From Erysipelotrichaceae bacterium (GTDB lineage: Bacteria > Bacillota_I > Bacilli_A > Erysipelotrichales > Erysipelotrichaceae), in NCBI GenBank assembly GCA_017561615.1, contig JAFZBT010000092.1, positions 1-20,763 on the forward strand: a stretch of DNA of 20,763 nucleotides, in the 5' to 3' direction. The notes below the pieces were generated by a model. It was not told the DNA's origin and did no database searches. It saw nothing but the letters and a program-made list of their open reading frames with translations. Below are positions 6,095 through 14,265 of the stretch, in pieces (position 1 is the first letter of the stretch; every line of letters begins with the position of its first letter). A program made the position numbers and the translations under genes.

Positions 6095-8701
6095 ATGCTA
6101 GATACCAGATATGATCACCTGAAAGTTGAAGAAGGACAGTATGAAGACTGGATAAAAGAAGGCTTTTTCACGGCCGGCGATACCAGCAAGAAACCGTACT
6201 GTCTGGTCATTCCGCCGCCGAACGTAACCGGTAAGCTGCATCTGGGACATTCCTGGGACAATACGCTGCAGGACATCATCACCCGTTACAAGAGGATGTG
6301 CGGATTTGACACGCTCTATCTGCCGGGCATGGACCATGCCGGCATTGCCACCCAGGCGAAGGTTGACCAGCGTCTGAAGGAACAGGGTGTTTCCCGCTAC
6401 GACATCGGCAGAGAGAAATTTCTGGAACAGGCCTGGGCCTGGAAGGAAGAGTACGCCGGTCATATCCGCAAGCAGTGGGCCGCGATGGGCATTGCTCTGG
6501 ATTATACCAGAGAACGCTTTACTCTGGACGAAGGGCTTTCCAGAGCCGTCAGAAAAGCGTTCGTTCAGCTTTATAAGGAAGGTCTGATCTATCAGGGTGA
6601 AAGAATAATCAACTGGGACCCGGCTGCCAAGACGGCCCTCAGCAACATTGAGGTCATCTATAAGCCCACAAAGGCCTACATGTACCATTTCATCTATGAC
6701 ATTGTGGAAAACGGCAGACAGATCGTGGTTGCCACGACCAGGCCGGAGACAATGTTCGGTGACGTGTGCGTTGTCGTGCATCCTGATGATAACCGTTACA
6801 GGGACATCGTGGGCATGCATGCCATTAATCCCGCCAACCATCAGCCTCTGCCGATCATTACCGATGACTACATTGACATTGAGTTCGGAACCGGCGCCAT
6901 GAAGTGTACGCCCGCTCATGACCCCAACGACTTCATCATCGGCGAAAAGTACGGCTTTGACAAGCCTGTCTGCATCAACCCGGACGGAACCATGAACGCT
7001 CTGGCCGGCGAATATGAGGGCCTGGACAGATATGAATGCCGGGAAAAACTGGTTGAGAGAATCAAAAACGAAGGACATCTTGATCATCTGGAAGACATTG
7101 AGCACAACGTCGGCTATTCCGAGAGAACGGATGTCATCGTTGAGCCTTATCTGTCAAAGCAGTGGTTTGTTAAGATGAAGCCGCTGGCTGAAGATGTCCT
7201 GAAATATCAGAACAGCGATGATACCAAGATCCATTTCTATCCCGAACGTTTTGAAAAGACTTTCCTGCAGTGGCTGGAAAACATCGAAGACTGGTGCATT
7301 TCCCGTCAGCTGTGGTGGGGGCACAGGATCCCCGTCTGGTATCACAAGGAAACCGGCGAGATCTACTGCGAGATGACCGATCCCGCTGATCCGGAAAACT
7401 GGATCCAGGACGAAGACGTTCTGGATACCTGGTTCTCAAGCGCCCTGTGGCCGTTTACGACCCTTAACTGGCCCGATGAAAATGACCCGGACTACCAGCG
7501 CTACTATTCAACGGACTGCCTGGTTACCGGTTATGACATCATCTTCTTCTGGGTCGCCCGCATGGCTTTCCAGGCCAGACACTTCACTCATGACCGTCCC
7601 TTCCGTGATGTACTCATCCATGGACTGGTCAGAGATGAACAGGGCCGCAAGATGAGCAAGTCGCTGGGCAACGGCGTTGACCCGATGGATGTCAAGCAGC
7701 GTTTCGGAGCTGATGCCCTGCGCTTCTTCCTTACCACCAATTCAACGCCCGGTGCAGACCTGCGCTACTCGGACACCAAGGTGGAAGCTGCCTGGAACTT
7801 CATCAACAAGATCTGGAACGCCAGCCGTTTCGTGCAGATGAATACCGAAGGAATGAAGATCGAAGACATTGATCTTTCCCATCTCAACAGCATCGACAGC
7901 TGGCTGCTCGACAAGCTCAACAGGACCATAGCCTCAACTTCCGCCAACATGGAGAAGTATGAGTTTGCGATCGTCGGAAATGAACTGTACAACTTCGTCT
8001 GGAACGATTTCTGCAACTGGTACATTGAACTGAGCAAGTCGACTCTTAACTCGGAAGATCCGCAGATCGTCAGGGCAACCAGGTCGACGCTCCTGTATAC
8101 GTTGATCGCCATCCTGAAGCTGCTGCATCCCTTCATGCCCTTTGTGACGGAAAAGATCTATTCTGATCTGCCGCATAAGGCCAGGGCGCTCTGTGTTGAC
8201 AGCTGGCCGGAGGTCATGGAACTGAAAGGAGAGAGCACTGAGGATGTTGACCTGATCATTTCCGTGATCTCAATTATCCGTCAGCTGCGCGTTGACTATG
8301 ACATCAAGCCTTCGACAATGATCGAGATCACTCTGAAGGATGAAAACGGTAAGCTGATCGATGCAGACGTGGAAATGAACAACATGCTCACGAAGCTGGC
8401 CAGAGTCAGATGCACCAATGAACAGAGTGATGACATGATCGTCCGTCCGCTGTCCAGCGGTTCACTGGCAGTCAGCGCCTCTCAGATCATTGATTACCAG
8501 GCTGAATATGATAAACTGTTAAAAGAGCAGGCACGTCTGGAAGGCGAGATCAGACGCAGTGAAGGAATGCTTAATAATCAGAACTTCATTGCCAAGGCGC
8601 CCAAGGAAAAGATCGATAATGAAAAGGAGAAACTGGAGAGCTACAGATCGCAGTACGATATCGTCACCGAGCAGCTCGCCCAGGTAAAGGCAAAGCTATA
8701 G
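6095..8701 (+). CDS. valS: Valine--tRNA ligase
   Basis: Class I aminoacyl-tRNA synthetase that charges tRNA-Val. It has 868 residues, close to the usual bacterial length of about 880. The HIGH motif appears as HLGH (49-52) after PPPNVTGKL, and the KMSKS motif at 519-523. The editing (CP1) domain lies roughly at 190-340, with the conserved TTRPETMFGD and GTGAMKCTPAHD stretches, so post-transfer editing should be intact. DTWFSSALWPF, typical of ValRS, precedes KMSKS by about 85 residues. The final 65 residues form the C-terminal coiled coil typical of ValRS. GAGGAGGGG (6081-6089) lies just before the ATG. Expression is controlled by the upstream valine T-box, which agrees with the identification. 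Confidence 0.98.
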   Translation: MLDTRYDHLKVEEGQYEDWIKEGFFTAGDTSKKPYCLVIPPPNVTGKLHLGHSWDNTLQDIITRYKRMCGFDTLYLPGMDHAGIATQAKVDQRLKEQGVSRYDIGREKFLEQAWAWKEEYAGHIRKQWAAMGIALDYTRERFTLDEGLSRAVRKAFVQLYKEGLIYQGERIINWDPAAKTALSNIEVIYKPTKAYMYHFIYDIVENGRQIVVATTRPETMFGDVCVVVHPDDNRYRDIVGMHAINPANHQPLPIITDDYIDIEFGTGAMKCTPAHDPNDFIIGEKYGFDKPVCINPDGTMNALAGEYEGLDRYECREKLVERIKNEGHLDHLEDIEHNVGYSERTDVIVEPYLSKQWFVKMKPLAEDVLKYQNSDDTKIHFYPERFEKTFLQWLENIEDWCISRQLWWGHRIPVWYHKETGEIYCEMTDPADPENWIQDEDVLDTWFSSALWPFTTLNWPDENDPDYQRYYSTDCLVTGYDIIFFWVARMAFQARHFTHDRPFRDVLIHGLVRDEQGRKMSKSLGNGVDPMDVKQRFGADALRFFLTTNSTPGADLRYSDTKVEAAWNFINKIWNASRFVQMNTEGMKIEDIDLSHLNSIDSWLLDKLNRTIASTSANMEKYEFAIVGNELYNFVWNDFCNWYIELSKSTLNSEDPQIVRATRSTLLYTLIAILKLLHPFMPFVTEKIYSDLPHKARALCVDSWPEVMELKGESTEDVDLIISVISIIRQLRVDYDIKPSTMIEITLKDENGKLIDADVEMNNMLTKLARVRCTNEQSDDMIVRPLSSGSLAVSASQIIDYQAEYDKLLKEQARLEGEIRRSEGMLNNQNFIAKAPKEKIDNEKEKLESYRSQYDIVTEQLAQVKAKL

Positions 8702-8704
8702 AAA

Positions 8705-11098
8705 ATGCTGAAGAAACTTGTGATCATTCTGCTGGTATTGGGCTTATGCGCAGGCAGCTATTTCATGTTCATGAAGAAGTCGGATTATGATGTCTTCAAT
8801 GAAAATGGCTACACCTACCGTCTTAATGCCGATAACAGCGCTGAAATCATCAAATATGAGGGCTCTGATGAAGAGAGCATCATCATCGTCCCCTCATATC
8901 TTTCCGACTATGAAGTTACCAGCATAGCCAGAAAGGCTTTTAACTGCGAGAATGTCACAAGCATCGTGATCAGCGACACAATCAACAGAATTGAGGACGA
9001 AGCCTTCTATAAGTGCGGCGACGTCCTTTCACTTACATGGCCGGCTCATCTACTGGCTGAAAAACCGTTTGACGGAATGGAAAACCTCAATGAGCTGGTC
9101 ATTTCCTTTGGCCTTGACGGTTTCATGAAGGACCTCGGATCGCAGACGCGGACTGTCTGGGCCGACAGCAGCGAATCAATCACCATGCTGACGGTCGAAG
9201 ACGGCGTCCGCTATCTTGGAAACTACTGCTTCCGCAATCTCGTCAACCTTCAGATCGTTGACCTGCCCGACACCGTCGAAGCGATCGGCATCGAGTGCTT
9301 CTATAATGATACCCTGATTCAGAACATCATGCTGACATCCAACCTGAAGAGCATCGGCCGCAAGGCCTTTGACAGTGACAGCAGTTCTGATACAGTTGCC
9401 GTGATGACCGTTCCTCAGTCGGTAGAATACATGGGGGAAAGCGCACTGGGAAGCAGCTTCAGTTATTATGTATACCGCGATTCCTATGCCGAACGCTATC
9501 TGCAGAATCTCAACCGCAGTTATACGCTGATCGACCTTTCCCTTAGCATGGCAACCAATGCCTTTGAACTGGGAAGCCAGACGATGCTGCACAGCCGGCA
9601 GCTTCCCGCCGGATTTGATGAAACGGTAAGCTTCATTTCCCTAAATCAGGACGTCGTAACCATAGATGAACGGGGAGTCATGATCGCCGTCGGTTCCGGT
9701 GAAGCAACCGTCCGCATGCAGACCCGCAGCGGTCAGCATGACGATGTCATCAGGGTGGAAAGCGAGAATCTGCAGGATAAGTACTTCCTTATGAGTGTTG
9801 GAGAAAGCTTCAAATGCGATCCCGGCGATTTTGATGTCTTTGTCCAGATGTGGAGCGAAAGCTTCATGTATTCGACAACTGATTACAGTGTGGCTTCCGT
9901 CAGCCCGGATGGTGAAGTTACCGCCAGGGGACCGGGCATCTGCAACATCTACATGACCGATGAATATGAGAACACGGTATCCTACCTGGTTCGCGTTCAG
10001 CAGCTTGTTGAAGAGATAATACTCAACACAGATTCCATCAGACTCCGCAAAGGAAATACGTATCTGATAAACGCCAGCGCCATGCCGAGAAATGCCGGCA
10101 ACCGTAAGCTGATATACGAGTCGGATAATACCAATGTGGCGGTCGTCAACAGCGAGGGAAAAGTAACGGCCCTGGCGTATGGCGACTGTACGGTGACCGT
10201 ACGCAGCTGTGACGGTTCTGACGTTATTGCCAGGCTGACAGTTGTGGTTTCCAACAGCCGAGTGTCAGTAGACAACAATGTTGCCGTTGTCATGGTCGGC
10301 CGAAACTATAACATCCGCTACAGCAGTTCATCTGATGATATCGTATTCTCTTCATCCAACGAAAACATTGCGACAGTTGACGAAAAAGGCACGATCACCG
10401 GCGTATCGGAGGGAAAGTGCGTTGTCATGGTCGCCGATAAGCATAAGAGCGCATATTCGATGATTACCGTTGCGGTCTACGATGCTGTCGCCTACGGCAT
10501 CGACATATCCCGCTGGAACGGCAATAACCTTACAGCCGACACCTTCAGAAGTGCCAGAGCGGAAGGCATTGACTTCGTCTACATCCGGGCAGGATACGGA
10601 GCGAATGAAAAAGACCGCAATTTTGACAGAAACTACAATTCTGCCCGTGCAGCGAACATGGATATCGGTGCCTATCACTACATTATGGCCACCAGTGCCT
10701 ATGAAGCCCGCAACGAAGCCAATGCGATGCTCAAGTGGATCGCCGGCAAAACGTTTGAATACCCGATCATGATCGATATCGAGGACCGCAGCCAGAAATT
10801 CCTGCTTAATACCACCTTTAACGAGATCATCAACGCATACTGCGAAGTAATGGAGAAAAACGGCTATGCCTGCATCGTTTATTCATACGCAGCAATGCTG
10901 AACAAGAGCAACGGACGTTATGATCATTGGGTGGCTCACTGGAATGTGACCTGGCCGACATACTTCCGCAAGGATTTCCGGATCTGGCAGTTCACCGACA
11001 ATGGCAAGGTATCCGGCTTTGCCGGAGCTGTCGACATGGACATCTGTTTCTATGATTATCCGACGTACATAAAGAAGAATCATCTTAATGGTCATTAA
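8705..11098 (+). CDS. Exported LRR / Ig-like / GH25 lysozyme
   Basis: Protein of 797 residues. The N-terminus (MLKK plus a hydrophobic run to about residue 22) is a signal peptide or membrane anchor; C15 is preceded by Leu, so it is not a good lipobox. Residues about 40-265 contain BspA-type leucine-rich repeats (for example VTSIARKAFNCENVTSIVIS). Residues about 275-592 hold about four bacterial Ig-like (Big_2) domains with the typical VATVDEKG-like strand. Residues 597-785 are a glycosyl hydrolase 25 domain: GIDISRWNG with D600, YIRAGYG (626-632), GAYHYIMA (655-662), MIDIED with D691 and E693, and the closing WQFTDNGKVSGFAGAVDMD. It should cleave the glycan of peptidoglycan at the cell surface, with the LRR and Ig-like parts acting as spacer or binding region. 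The start is 3 bases after the valS stop with only a weak ribosome binding site, suggesting coupling. Remodelling of the cell's own wall and attack on other cells are both possible. Confidence 0.88.
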   Translation: MLKKLVIILLVLGLCAGSYFMFMKKSDYDVFNENGYTYRLNADNSAEIIKYEGSDEESIIIVPSYLSDYEVTSIARKAFNCENVTSIVISDTINRIEDEAFYKCGDVLSLTWPAHLLAEKPFDGMENLNELVISFGLDGFMKDLGSQTRTVWADSSESITMLTVEDGVRYLGNYCFRNLVNLQIVDLPDTVEAIGIECFYNDTLIQNIMLTSNLKSIGRKAFDSDSSSDTVAVMTVPQSVEYMGESALGSSFSYYVYRDSYAERYLQNLNRSYTLIDLSLSMATNAFELGSQTMLHSRQLPAGFDETVSFISLNQDVVTIDERGVMIAVGSGEATVRMQTRSGQHDDVIRVESENLQDKYFLMSVGESFKCDPGDFDVFVQMWSESFMYSTTDYSVASVSPDGEVTARGPGICNIYMTDEYENTVSYLVRVQQLVEEIILNTDSIRLRKGNTYLINASAMPRNAGNRKLIYESDNTNVAVVNSEGKVTALAYGDCTVTVRSCDGSDVIARLTVVVSNSRVSVDNNVAVVMVGRNYNIRYSSSSDDIVFSSSNENIATVDEKGTITGVSEGKCVVMVADKHKSAYSMITVAVYDAVAYGIDISRWNGNNLTADTFRSARAEGIDFVYIRAGYGANEKDRNFDRNYNSARAANMDIGAYHYIMATSAYEARNEANAMLKWIAGKTFEYPIMIDIEDRSQKFLLNTTFNEIINAYCEVMEKNGYACIVYSYAAMLNKSNGRYDHWVAHWNVTWPTYFRKDFRIWQFTDNGKVSGFAGAVDMDICFYDYPTYIKKNHLNGH

Positions 11099-11122
11099 AA
11101 CGAAAAGATGATATCTTAGTAT
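11095..11122 (+). promoter_or_regulatory. Weak candidate promoter and operator of the toxin-antitoxin pair
   Basis: TTAAAA (11095-11100), a 16-base spacer and TAGTAT (11117-11122) make a weak promoter. A small inverted repeat, AAGAT (11105-11109) and ATCTT (11113-11117), touches the -10. Antitoxins of this class often bind such repeats in their own promoter. The match is weak on both counts. Confidence 0.3.
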
Positions 11123-11146
11123 TACACAGTCATACAGGAGGTGCAC

Positions 11147-11359
11147 ATGGCGATTTCACTGAGACTTACGAAAGAAGACGAAGAACTCTTCAAGAGATAT
11201 GCTTCGCTTCATAATATGACGGTATCTGATCTGGTCAGAGAATCGGTACTGAGACGCATTGAAGATGACATCGATCTTCAGGATTATCAGAAGCTGCTGC
11301 AGCAGTACCATGCCGAGAATAAGTCGGTAACTCTCGACGATCTGCTCAAGAGGAAATAG
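11147..11359 (+). CDS. RelB-type antitoxin (DUF6290-like)
   Basis: Small acidic protein of 70 residues. The N-terminal MAISLRLTKEDEELFKRYA followed by MTVSDLVRESVLRRIED matches the ribbon-helix-helix antitoxin group annotated as RelB or DUF6290: one DNA-binding strand, then two helices. The C-terminal part (about 40-70) would wrap the toxin. AGGAGG at 11136-11141 sits 5 bases before the ATG at 11147. The GTG at 11141 overlaps that ribosome binding site, so I reject it as start. The toxin gene follows after 2 bases. Autorepression of the pair is expected from the family and is not proven here. Confidence 0.85.
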   Translation: MAISLRLTKEDEELFKRYASLHNMTVSDLVRESVLRRIEDDIDLQDYQKLLQQYHAENKSVTLDDLLKRK

Positions 11360-11361
11360 CG

Positions 11362-11622
11362 ATGGCCTTTACCGTACGCTTCACACCTGCTTCCCAACAG
11401 GAGCTGGAACAGCTTGATCCGGTCACCGGATCGCTGATCCTGGGCTGGCTTAACCGCAACCTCGAAAACTGCTACAATCCAAGAGTTTATGGTTATCAGC
11501 TGGAAAAGTACAACTACAGCTGCTGGAAATACACCTTGGGGGATTACCGTCTGCTGAGCGCCATAGAAAAGGATGACATCGTCATCCTGTCAGTCAGAAA
11601 CCGGCATAATGAAAGGGACTAA
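11362..11622 (+). CDS. RelE/ParE-superfamily toxin
   Basis: Protein of 86 residues with the RelE-like pattern: FTVRFTPASQQELEQLD (start), a helix ending in LENCYNPR (34-41), then W55, GDYRL (60-64), and a hydrophobic strand ending VRNRHNERD. R63, R79, R81 and H82 are candidate catalytic or RNA-contacting residues. The family usually has a Lys-containing GKxL turn after NPR; here it reads GYQL, so activity may be altered. RelE members cut mRNA in the ribosome, while ParE members poison gyrase; the sequence looks closer to RelE. The start lies 2 bases after the antitoxin stop. The stop codon is inside the loop of the terminator. Confidence 0.83.
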   Translation: MAFTVRFTPASQQELEQLDPVTGSLILGWLNRNLENCYNPRVYGYQLEKYNYSCWKYTLGDYRLLSAIEKDDIVILSVRNRHNERD

Positions 11623-11635
11623 GTCCCTTTTTTTT
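11612..11635 (+). terminator. Terminator with the toxin stop codon in its loop
   Basis: AAAGGGAC (11612-11619), loop TAA (11620-11622) and GTCCCTTT (11623-11630), followed by T to 11635. The three-base loop is the stop codon of the toxin gene. On the minus strand the same hairpin follows plsY directly but has only a short T run, so it may stop plsY transcripts less efficiently. Confidence 0.9.
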
Positions 11636-12234
11636 CAGTAATTCTTCTTGGATTCGTTCCCTTCAATCAGGCGCTTGATGTTCTCGCGATGGCGGAACGC
11701 TACCAGCGCGAAGATGAGTGTAAGAATAAGGGTTATGTAGATGTTATCGGCAGCAACAGTCGACAGGCAGGCAGATATCAGCAAGGCGAACAGCGAAGCC
11801 AGGGATACATAATCGGTAAAGTGCGAGATCAGAAACCAGACGATAAGCGGAATGACGAAGCAGAAGGCAAACATCCTGACTGAAGATAAGGAGATGCCCA
11901 GGATCACTCCCATGGCGGTCGCTACGCCCTTGCCGCCCTTAAAGGAGGCAAATACCGGGTAGCAGTGTCCGATAACGGTGAAAAGGCTGGCAAACAGGGC
12001 GGCTGAAGGATCGATCAGCGCTTCCAGAAGGTATGCAAGCGTGCCTTTGACGCCGTCCAGCAGAGCAACGATGACTGCCGGTTTTCTGCCCAGAACACGT
12101 CCCGTATTGGTCGCTCCGGGATTGCCGGAACCGTACTGGCGGACATCGGTATGATAGAAGACCTTGCCGATGACCAGCGCCCAGGGTACTGAGCCGATGA
12201 GATAATTCAATATGGAAAAGATGACGTATTTCAT
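11635..12234 (-). CDS. plsY: Acyl-phosphate:glycerol-3-phosphate acyltransferase
   Basis: Integral membrane enzyme that transfers the acyl group from acyl-phosphate to glycerol-3-phosphate, the first acylation in phospholipid synthesis in most Gram-positives. It has 199 residues with several hydrophobic helices. The three family motifs are present: GSVPWALVIGK (14-24), GSGNPGATNTGR (35-46) and GHCYPVFASFKGGKGVAT (about 89-106). The start at 12234 has GAGGAT on the minus strand 6 bases upstream (12246-12241). The gene is divergent from parE and convergent with the toxin gene. A plsY gene beside parE-parC is a familiar arrangement in Firmicutes. Confidence 0.97.
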   Translation of the reverse strand: MKYVIFSILNYLIGSVPWALVIGKVFYHTDVRQYGSGNPGATNTGRVLGRKPAVIVALLDGVKGTLAYLLEALIDPSAALFASLFTVIGHCYPVFASFKGGKGVATAMGVILGISLSSVRMFAFCFVIPLIVWFLISHFTDYVSLASLFALLISACLSTVAADNIYITLILTLIFALVAFRHRENIKRLIEGNESKKNY

Positions 12235-12252
12235 AGACTTATCCTCGCATAC

Positions 12253-12258
12253 ATTATA
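12253..12258 (-). promoter_or_regulatory. Candidate -10 box for plsY
   Basis: A perfect TATAAT on the minus strand, 18 bases upstream of the plsY start. No good -35 lies 16-18 bases further up, and the implied leader is very short, so this is tentative. Confidence 0.4.
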
Positions 12259-12300
12259 CAGTATTTGACTCTGAAGGTTTAGGAATATGACTTACGTATG

Positions 12301-12309
12301 TGGTATAAT
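12301..12309 (+). promoter_or_regulatory. Extended -10 promoter for the parE operon
   Basis: TGGTATAAT is a perfect -10 (12304-12309) with a TGN extension. No convincing -35 is seen at the right distance; TTGACT at 12265-12270 is too far away. Transcription should start near 12316, downstream of the ATG at 12298, which therefore cannot be the parE start for this transcript. Confidence 0.7.
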
Positions 12310-12333
12310 ATACTTGAATTGAGGTGTTTTACT

Positions 12334-14265
12334 GTGGCAAAAAGCACGAAGTATGATGCCAGCAGCATCATCAAACTTGAAGGCCTGGAACCGGTCAGAA
12401 AAAGACCGGGAATGTATATAGGATCAACAGACCATTACGGCCTGCATCATTTGGTGTGGGAAATTCTGGACAACGCCATGGACGAAGCGATCAACGGCTT
12501 CGGAAAGGTCATCAAGGTAACCATTGAAAAGGGTAACGTGATCTGCGTGGAGGACGAGGGAAGAGGCGTTCCGACGGACATGCACTCATCAGGCAAGCCG
12601 ACCATAGAGGTCGTCTATACCGAGCTGCATGCCGGCGGCAAGTTCTCCTCGGAGTCCGGCTACAAGATGGCCGGAGGACTGCACGGCGTCGGCGCTTCCG
12701 TTGTCAATGCGCTCAGCGAATGGATGGAAGTGACTTCCTGCTATAACGGCAAGATCGGCTTCATGCGCTTTGAAAACGGCGGTTCCAAGGTATCCAAGCT
12801 GAAGAATCTGGGACCGACGACCAAAACCGGCACCAAGGTACGCTTTCTGGCGGACAAGAAAATATTCAGCCACATTGACTACAGCTATAACACCATCGCT
12901 GAGCGTGTCCGGGAAGCGGCATTCCTGACCGAAGGCCTCAAGCTCATCATCAAAGACGAAAGAACCGGACAGTCTGCCGAATACTGTTATGAAAACGGCC
13001 TGCAGGCATTCATTGAGTACCTGCATGAAAACAAGACCGGTCTTTCGCCGATCGTCCGCTTCAGCGGCACAGCCAACCGCATTGACATTGACGTCGCCTT
13101 CCAGTTCATTGATTCCTACCGCGACGAGAATACCTATTCATTCTGTAACAAGGTAAGAACCACGGACGGCGGTTCGCATGAAATCGGCTATAAGGCTGCC
13201 TTTACCAAGTGCTTCAACGATTATGCACGCCGTAACGGCATCCTCAGGGATAAGGACCCCAATCTGGACGGCCGGGACATCAGAGAAGGACTTACGAGCA
13301 TCATTTCCGTTGCCGTACCCGAAGACATCCTGCAGTTTGAAGGACAGACGAAATCAAAGCTGGGAACTCCGGAAGCCCGTACGGCACTGGACAGCTTCAT
13401 TACGGAAAAGCTCAGCTTCTGGCTGGAGGAAAACAAGGAAATGGCCAATCTTCTGACCAGAAAGATGCTCAGAAGCTATCAGGCCAGAGAAGCAGCCAGA
13501 GTCGCTGCCCAGGCGGTAAGAGAGGGCAAGAAGAACAACAAGAAGGCGGAAAGACTGATTTCCGGAAAGCTCGCTCCCGCTCATTCAAATGATTCCCGTA
13601 AAAAGGAACTGTTCATCGTTGAGGGCGACTCAGCCGGCGGCAGCGCCAAGCAGGGACGCGACTCCATGTATCAGGCCATTCTGCCTCTGCGCGGCAAGGT
13701 TCTCAATACCGAAGATGCCCGCATGGAAGAAATTAACGCCAATGAAGAACTCAGTACGCTCATATATACCATCGGTGCCGGTGTCGGCGACAGTTTTGAT
13801 GTGGAATCCAGCAATTACGGCAAGGTCATCATCATGACCGATGCTGATACGGACGGCGCCCACATTCAGGTACTGTTACTGACTTTCATCTACCGCTACA
13901 TGAAGCCGCTTATTGACAACAACATGGTATACATTGCCCTGCCGCCCCTGTACAAGGCCACCAAGGGCAGGGAGACCTGGTACGCATTCAATGACGATGA
14001 GCTCAGTCAGATCAAAGAAGAGCACGGCAAGGTTGAGATCCAGCGCTACAAGGGACTTGGCGAAATGAATGCCGAGCAGCTTTGGGAGACCACCATGGAT
14101 CCGGCAAACCGGACGCTTGTTCAGGTCCATATCGACGATAACATCGCCACGGATAACAAGTTCAACGTTCTGATGGGCAGAGATGCCGACATCAGAAGAA
14201 ACTGGATTGAAGATTACGTAGTATTCACTCTGGAAGACAGCTACCATCTGGAGGAAGAAAAATGA
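12334..14265 (+). CDS. parE: DNA topoisomerase IV subunit B
   Basis: ATPase subunit of topoisomerase IV, which unlinks daughter chromosomes. I choose GTG 12334 (643 residues, starting MAKSTKYDAS) because GAGGTG (12321-12326) lies 7 bases upstream and the promoter -10 overlaps the longer frame's first codons. The GHKL ATPase domain shows EILDNAMDE (43-51, N47), DEGRGVP (74-80) and GGLHGVGASVVN (114-125). The TOPRIM domain has EGDSAGG (430-436) and the DxDxD metal site D503, D505, D507. QTKSKLGTPEAR is the ParE-type version of this stretch, separating it from GyrB. The gene overlaps parC by 4 bases (ATGA). Confidence 0.96.
   Translation: MAKSTKYDASSIIKLEGLEPVRKRPGMYIGSTDHYGLHHLVWEILDNAMDEAINGFGKVIKVTIEKGNVICVEDEGRGVPTDMHSSGKPTIEVVYTELHAGGKFSSESGYKMAGGLHGVGASVVNALSEWMEVTSCYNGKIGFMRFENGGSKVSKLKNLGPTTKTGTKVRFLADKKIFSHIDYSYNTIAERVREAAFLTEGLKLIIKDERTGQSAEYCYENGLQAFIEYLHENKTGLSPIVRFSGTANRIDIDVAFQFIDSYRDENTYSFCNKVRTTDGGSHEIGYKAAFTKCFNDYARRNGILRDKDPNLDGRDIREGLTSIISVAVPEDILQFEGQTKSKLGTPEARTALDSFITEKLSFWLEENKEMANLLTRKMLRSYQAREAARVAAQAVREGKKNNKKAERLISGKLAPAHSNDSRKKELFIVEGDSAGGSAKQGRDSMYQAILPLRGKVLNTEDARMEEINANEELSTLIYTIGAGVGDSFDVESSNYGKVIIMTDADTDGAHIQVLLLTFIYRYMKPLIDNNMVYIALPPLYKATKGRETWYAFNDDELSQIKEEHGKVEIQRYKGLGEMNAEQLWETTMDPANRTLVQVHIDDNIATDNKFNVLMGRDADIRRNWIEDYVVFTLEDSYHLEEEK

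Noticed and set aside
6098..7105. Minus-strand open frame of 335 codons opposite valS
   Set aside because: It lies wholly antisense to the strongly conserved ValRS catalytic and editing domains; it shows no recognisable domain, and its openness follows from codon bias of the real gene.
8705..8770. Lipoprotein signal in the GH25 protein
   Set aside because: The candidate cysteine C15 is preceded by Leu at -1, where a lipobox needs Ala, Gly or Ser, so a signal peptide or anchor is the better reading.
11141..11146. GTG 11141 as start of the antitoxin
   Set aside because: The GTG overlaps the AGGAGG ribosome binding site, which is correctly spaced for the ATG at 11147, and MAISLRL is the usual beginning of this family.
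12265..12270. TTGACT as -35 of the parE promoter
   Set aside because: It is 33 bases from the TATAAT at 12304, far beyond the usual 16-18, and no -10 lies at the correct distance from it.
13876..14247. Minus-strand frames opposite parE and parC
   Set aside because: They lie opposite the conserved TOPRIM and gyrase-type domains, have no supporting motifs, and are explained as shadows of the sense frames.
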